Shown here: positions 61,148-64,000 of the stretch, in pieces
How positions within the stretch are numbered: position 1 is the stretch's first letter
Layout: each line of letters begins with the position of its first letter
Assembly: GCF_051020955.1 (NCBI RefSeq)
Contig: NC_135016.1
Coordinates: forward strand, 30,329,131-30,393,130
From: Megalopta genalis
Taxonomy: Eukaryota > Arthropoda > Insecta > Hymenoptera > Halictidae
Reading direction: 5' to 3'
DNA length: 64,000 nucleotides
Notes under the pieces: model-generated
What the model was told of the DNA's origin: nothing
The model's input: the letters and a program-made list of their open reading frames with translations, nothing else
The model's database searches: none
Translations under genes and position numbers: made by a program

Positions 61148-61377
61148 CCCCTCAAGTGATCCGCAAGATTCAAGAATCTGGGCTAAAATTGCTTATCGCT
61201 TTTTGCTGTTATTAATTGGTTTGCTTAGTAACGAAGTTGTTTTATTCGACGAAAAGTGAGAAAAATCGTTAAAATAAAATACCGTGCAAAATATTTCATT
61301 TGGACGCGATTAAATTGATAACGAATGTTATTAAATTACGCAATTTCGAGATTGTCAAGGACTAGCCGCTTAAGAGG
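61148..61377. mobile_element. Diverged TTAA-type MITE (tentative)
   Basis: The left end TTAACCCCTCAAGTGATCCGC and right end GCCGCTTAAGAGGTTGA are imperfect inverted repeats. The right target site has become TTGA. About 230 bp, no coding capacity. Confidence 0.4.
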
Positions 61378-61619
61378 TTGACAGATGCTGCCGTCCTTAG
61401 TTAAAATGTCTTATCTACTAAATTGCCACCTCTTTCGGGATATTCAAAAATATTTGAAACATCGCGTTACCTTTCAAACAAAGCCAAAATATTCAATATA
61501 CTTGACGGAGTTCCAAATGTGATTCCATTTATTTGTTTCGGCTTGTTTAAAAATGATTTTACTAATTTAAAGCTTCATTTTTTTGGATCACCAGAAACGT
61601 CGGTTGCGATCATTTAACT

Positions 61620-62560
61620 AAGGAGGGCGGCATGATAGATCGGTCGAACTCCATTCTCGTTGATACAGCGAACAAAGTCGTACCCTCGAAGTGCCGACAA
61701 TAATTCGATCACCCACTGTCAACGAACAAAGGAGATGCTAAACATTCACAGAGAACGGAACGTTCGAATCGCGACGCGCGGGTGGTCGCAGTGCCGGTTT
61801 CGTTTCGTCACCAAAGATGCGCGCCGGGAGGAATCTCGCGTGAACAGGTCGCAACCGATTAGGCAGATTCTCACCTTGAGGCCCGGTATTTAGCCACGCG
61901 TGTTATCCAAAGTAATCACGGTGAGGCGCGAGCTCGCCGATAGTTCGCAAACAGGAATCGGCGTGTCGGTGATAAGGGCACGCGGTATCGATGGAAACTA
62001 ACGGAACTAGCGAGTCGGCTGACCCTCGATCGCCGGCCCCGAGGGGTTGGTTTCTTCGTCGACGTTCCTTCCTCTTTCTCCCTTTTCCGTCCCCGTCCCC
62101 GTCGGTCACGGAGGGCTGCCACCTGCCGTGCCACCGCGACACCCCGGCTGCCCGAAGGGAGCACCAAACGTGGACCAATCCGCGAACGGTACCGAGGCGC
62201 AGACGTTCTCCAACGTTGTTGCCGGATTGTCGTGGCCATGTTGTTTCTTGTATCGTCGACATGGAACTTTGTAATCGTATCAATTATTCAGGATTTCACA
62301 AGCCCCTAGCTAAGAGGGGAAAACCGACGCGGAGAAGGAGAACTTATGGACAATGGAAAGATCCCGAACACCGGTGTTTCCCACTTTTTCCTTCCACCGG
62401 AAAATTTTACCCTTTCCTTTGCGCGTTACTTCCCGCTGCGGTCTCTATCCGTCGAATACGCCGCCAGCTCTGTCGCATCTTTTAAGCGTAATTTTGATCG
62501 GAGATCGGCAGGTTCTTTTGGTCGTTTTACGAGAATTATGCTAGAACTCGGACTCTTTTG
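61620..62560. promoter_or_regulatory. GC-rich, CpG-rich island; candidate promoter or 5' exon
   Basis: GC-rich DNA with overlapping open frames on both strands and no recognisable domain. It is on the upstream side of Orco, about 2.4 kb from the start codon, so it could hold the Orco 5' exon or promoter. It could equally be the start of a neighbouring plus-strand gene. Confidence 0.35.
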
Positions 62561-62658
62561 TTTGAAAAAATATCTGTTCTTGTGCTGTTTTTGTAGGAAA
62601 AAGATGTTACCATTGGTATCTTCATGACATAGTTACGTGATGAAAGTTATTATATTTA

Positions 62659-62662
<4 letters not shown>

Positions 62663-62707
<45 letters not shown>

Positions 62708-62722
62708 TATATTATATTATAT
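62663..62722. repeat. (TA)n microsatellite followed by ATATT units
   Basis: About 19 uninterrupted AT dinucleotides, then four or five ATTAT units. Confidence 0.92.
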
Positions 62723-62871
62723 TTATGAAATAAGCTACCACGGGAGATACGCAGACTAGCTACGAACTGTGAATTATCTACGTGCGGAACTTTTCTTTAT
62801 CTCTTCTCAACGCAACTGAAAATGTGGGACCGCGTTTTTGAATCCTAGAACGACCACCTTGGGTTGCTTAA

Positions 62872-63115
62872 TCGTTTGACTCCCAGGGGTTATTCAGAAA
62901 ATACGGTCGAAAAGTGCCGAACAGCGTGACAGCGCTTGTCTTAATTGATTGCGAAGAGAACCAAGCGTCGCGATAGCGTTCGTCAAGATTGACAAACAAA
63001 ACAAACAGTAAAAGAAAGAAAATAAAAAAACAGCTGTGCGATGTACGCGCGTCATTAAAGTTTGACGCGACACAAAATCTGAACAGCGCGATCGCGCTGC
63101 TCGGGACTCAAACGG
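62872..63115. mobile_element. TTAA-flanked MITE, termini CCGTTTGAGTCCC
   Basis: The left end TTAATCGTTTGACTCCCAG and right end CTCGGGACTCAAACGGTTAA are inverted copies; TTAA lies at 62868-62871 and 63116-63119. The right part is included in the 204-bp tandem duplication that follows. Confidence 0.6.
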
Positions 63116-63450
63116 TTAAGGACGAAGAAGTGCTAATCAATGTAGCTGCGAAAGAAGTCATGGTACAAGGGGTTAATGAAATACACATGTTCGATAGATC
63201 ATTTTTATTGGCAGAGCTCGCAGTATAATGGTTATTTCATGACGCAGTACGCGCGTCACTAAAGTTTGACGCGACACAAAATCTGAACAGCGCGATCGCG
63301 CTGCTTGGAACTCAAACGGTTAAGGACGAAGAAGTGCTAATCAATGTAGCTGTGAAAGAAGTCATGGTACAAGGGGTTAATGAAATACACATGTTCGATA
63401 GATCATTTTTATTGGCAGAGCTCGCAGTAATAAATGGTTATTTTACGATT
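63044..63450 (+). repeat. Tandem duplication, two units of 204 bp
   Basis: The unit starting TACGCGCGTCATTAAAGTTT at 63044 is repeated from 63248 with only a few substitutions until about 63435. The unit length is a multiple of three, so a frame containing EVMVQGVNEIHMFDRSFLL is open in both copies, but no protein family is recognised. Confidence 0.9.
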
Positions 63451-64000
63451 TATTTGTTACGATTGCGTTTTGGGTGGTTACCTTTGAAGCAGGTTGATAA
63501 ATCACCGTTAGCGTCTCGTGACAGCGTAAAGATTACCGGCTTAAATAAATGATTATGTATACGCGCATATTGATAACGCTCTACACAATTCTCCTTTACG
63601 TTTGCTGCGCAGTGTAGCAAACTTCGAACTCGTAGGTCACCGATAAGCTACGGCAAACCCACTTAAACGTTACGCATTCTGTGTAAACTTGTCATCGAGC
63701 ATAAGTTTCATGGTGTGTAAAGTATTGTGCATTATTATATTATAAACAGGCCATGCTTTTTCATTCATCAAAATGCTGTTACCTTTACCCTTCCGTACGT
63801 ATCTACGTCAGCGCCGCTGCAAATCTTTAAGAAAATTTTCAAAGTCTTGCTAAAAAATATAATGTCGAACAGATTAAACGTTTACTACTTAATTAGCTTA
63901 CGATGTGATTCGTGCTATTATATACGATGTATCTATAACAATTTTAGTAACTCTTGGTCTTTAACCAATAATTTTATCTTTTAACATTATAAACTTATTA

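Larger units (their letters stand above)
59261..64000. other. Region upstream of Orco coding sequence
   Basis: An acceptor directly before the Orco start codon means non-coding 5' exon(s) and the promoter lie in or beyond this stretch. Listed separately are a TAA microsatellite, TTAA-type elements, a GC-rich island and a tandem duplication. From 59.9 to 61.1 kb and 63.5 to 64.0 kb I see only AT-rich DNA. Confidence 0.5.

Noticed and set aside
61903..62485. Long overlapping frames on both strands (up to 164 codons)
   Set aside because: Expected by chance in GC-rich DNA; Arg/Pro-rich translations without a domain.

Overview
The window is AT-rich genomic DNA from an insect, almost certainly a hymenopteran (bee, wasp or relative). 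All recognised genes are split by short GT-AG introns. The most informative gene is the odorant-receptor co-receptor Orco, which rebuilds to 478 residues in 8 coding exons, the length known for honey bee Orco. No prokaryotic features, CRISPR arrays, rRNA or convincing tRNA genes were seen.

Layout. (1) 53-4518: a head-to-head pair, translation initiation factor eIF3i (minus) and a Golgi nucleotide-sugar transporter of the Ugalt/SLC35A type (plus), sharing a 1.7 kb intergenic region that holds a 365-bp TA-flanked MITE. (2) 6419-12171: a divergent citrate synthase paralogue (minus). Its exons align to the family, but all three catalytic residues are replaced (His274 to Lys, His320 to Cys, Asp375 to Thr), so it looks like a pseudoenzyme. 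(3) 16754-32143 and beyond: a RASL10-type Ras-like GTPase (minus), with four exons spread over more than 15 kb. Its last coding intron contains an opposite-strand uncharacterised gene (18056-19742, 522 aa). Its first recognised intron contains a complete Ty3/gypsy LTR retrotransposon (22875-27801) with identical 358-bp LTRs and open gag and pol. (4) 32144-47870: a gene-poor stretch with many small palindromic elements, a GC-rich island at about 40.2-41.25 kb, and a candidate upstream exon of the RASL10 gene. (5) 47871-59260: Orco (minus), whose largest intron carries a 7-copy satellite of about 151 bp. (6) 59261-64000: the region upstream of Orco, with a second GC-rich island (61.6-62.6 kb) and further MITEs.

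The genes have no operon-like relation. They cover housekeeping translation (eIF3i), Golgi glycosylation (Ugalt), a mitochondrial-enzyme-like protein of unknown function, small-GTPase signalling and olfaction (Orco). The rest is mostly non-autonomous DNA transposons: several TTAA-flanked (piggyBac-type) families and several TA-flanked (Tc1/mariner-type) families, most located by their terminal inverted repeats and target duplications.

Gene models come from reading splice sites and comparing with remembered family sequences. No alignment or database search was run.
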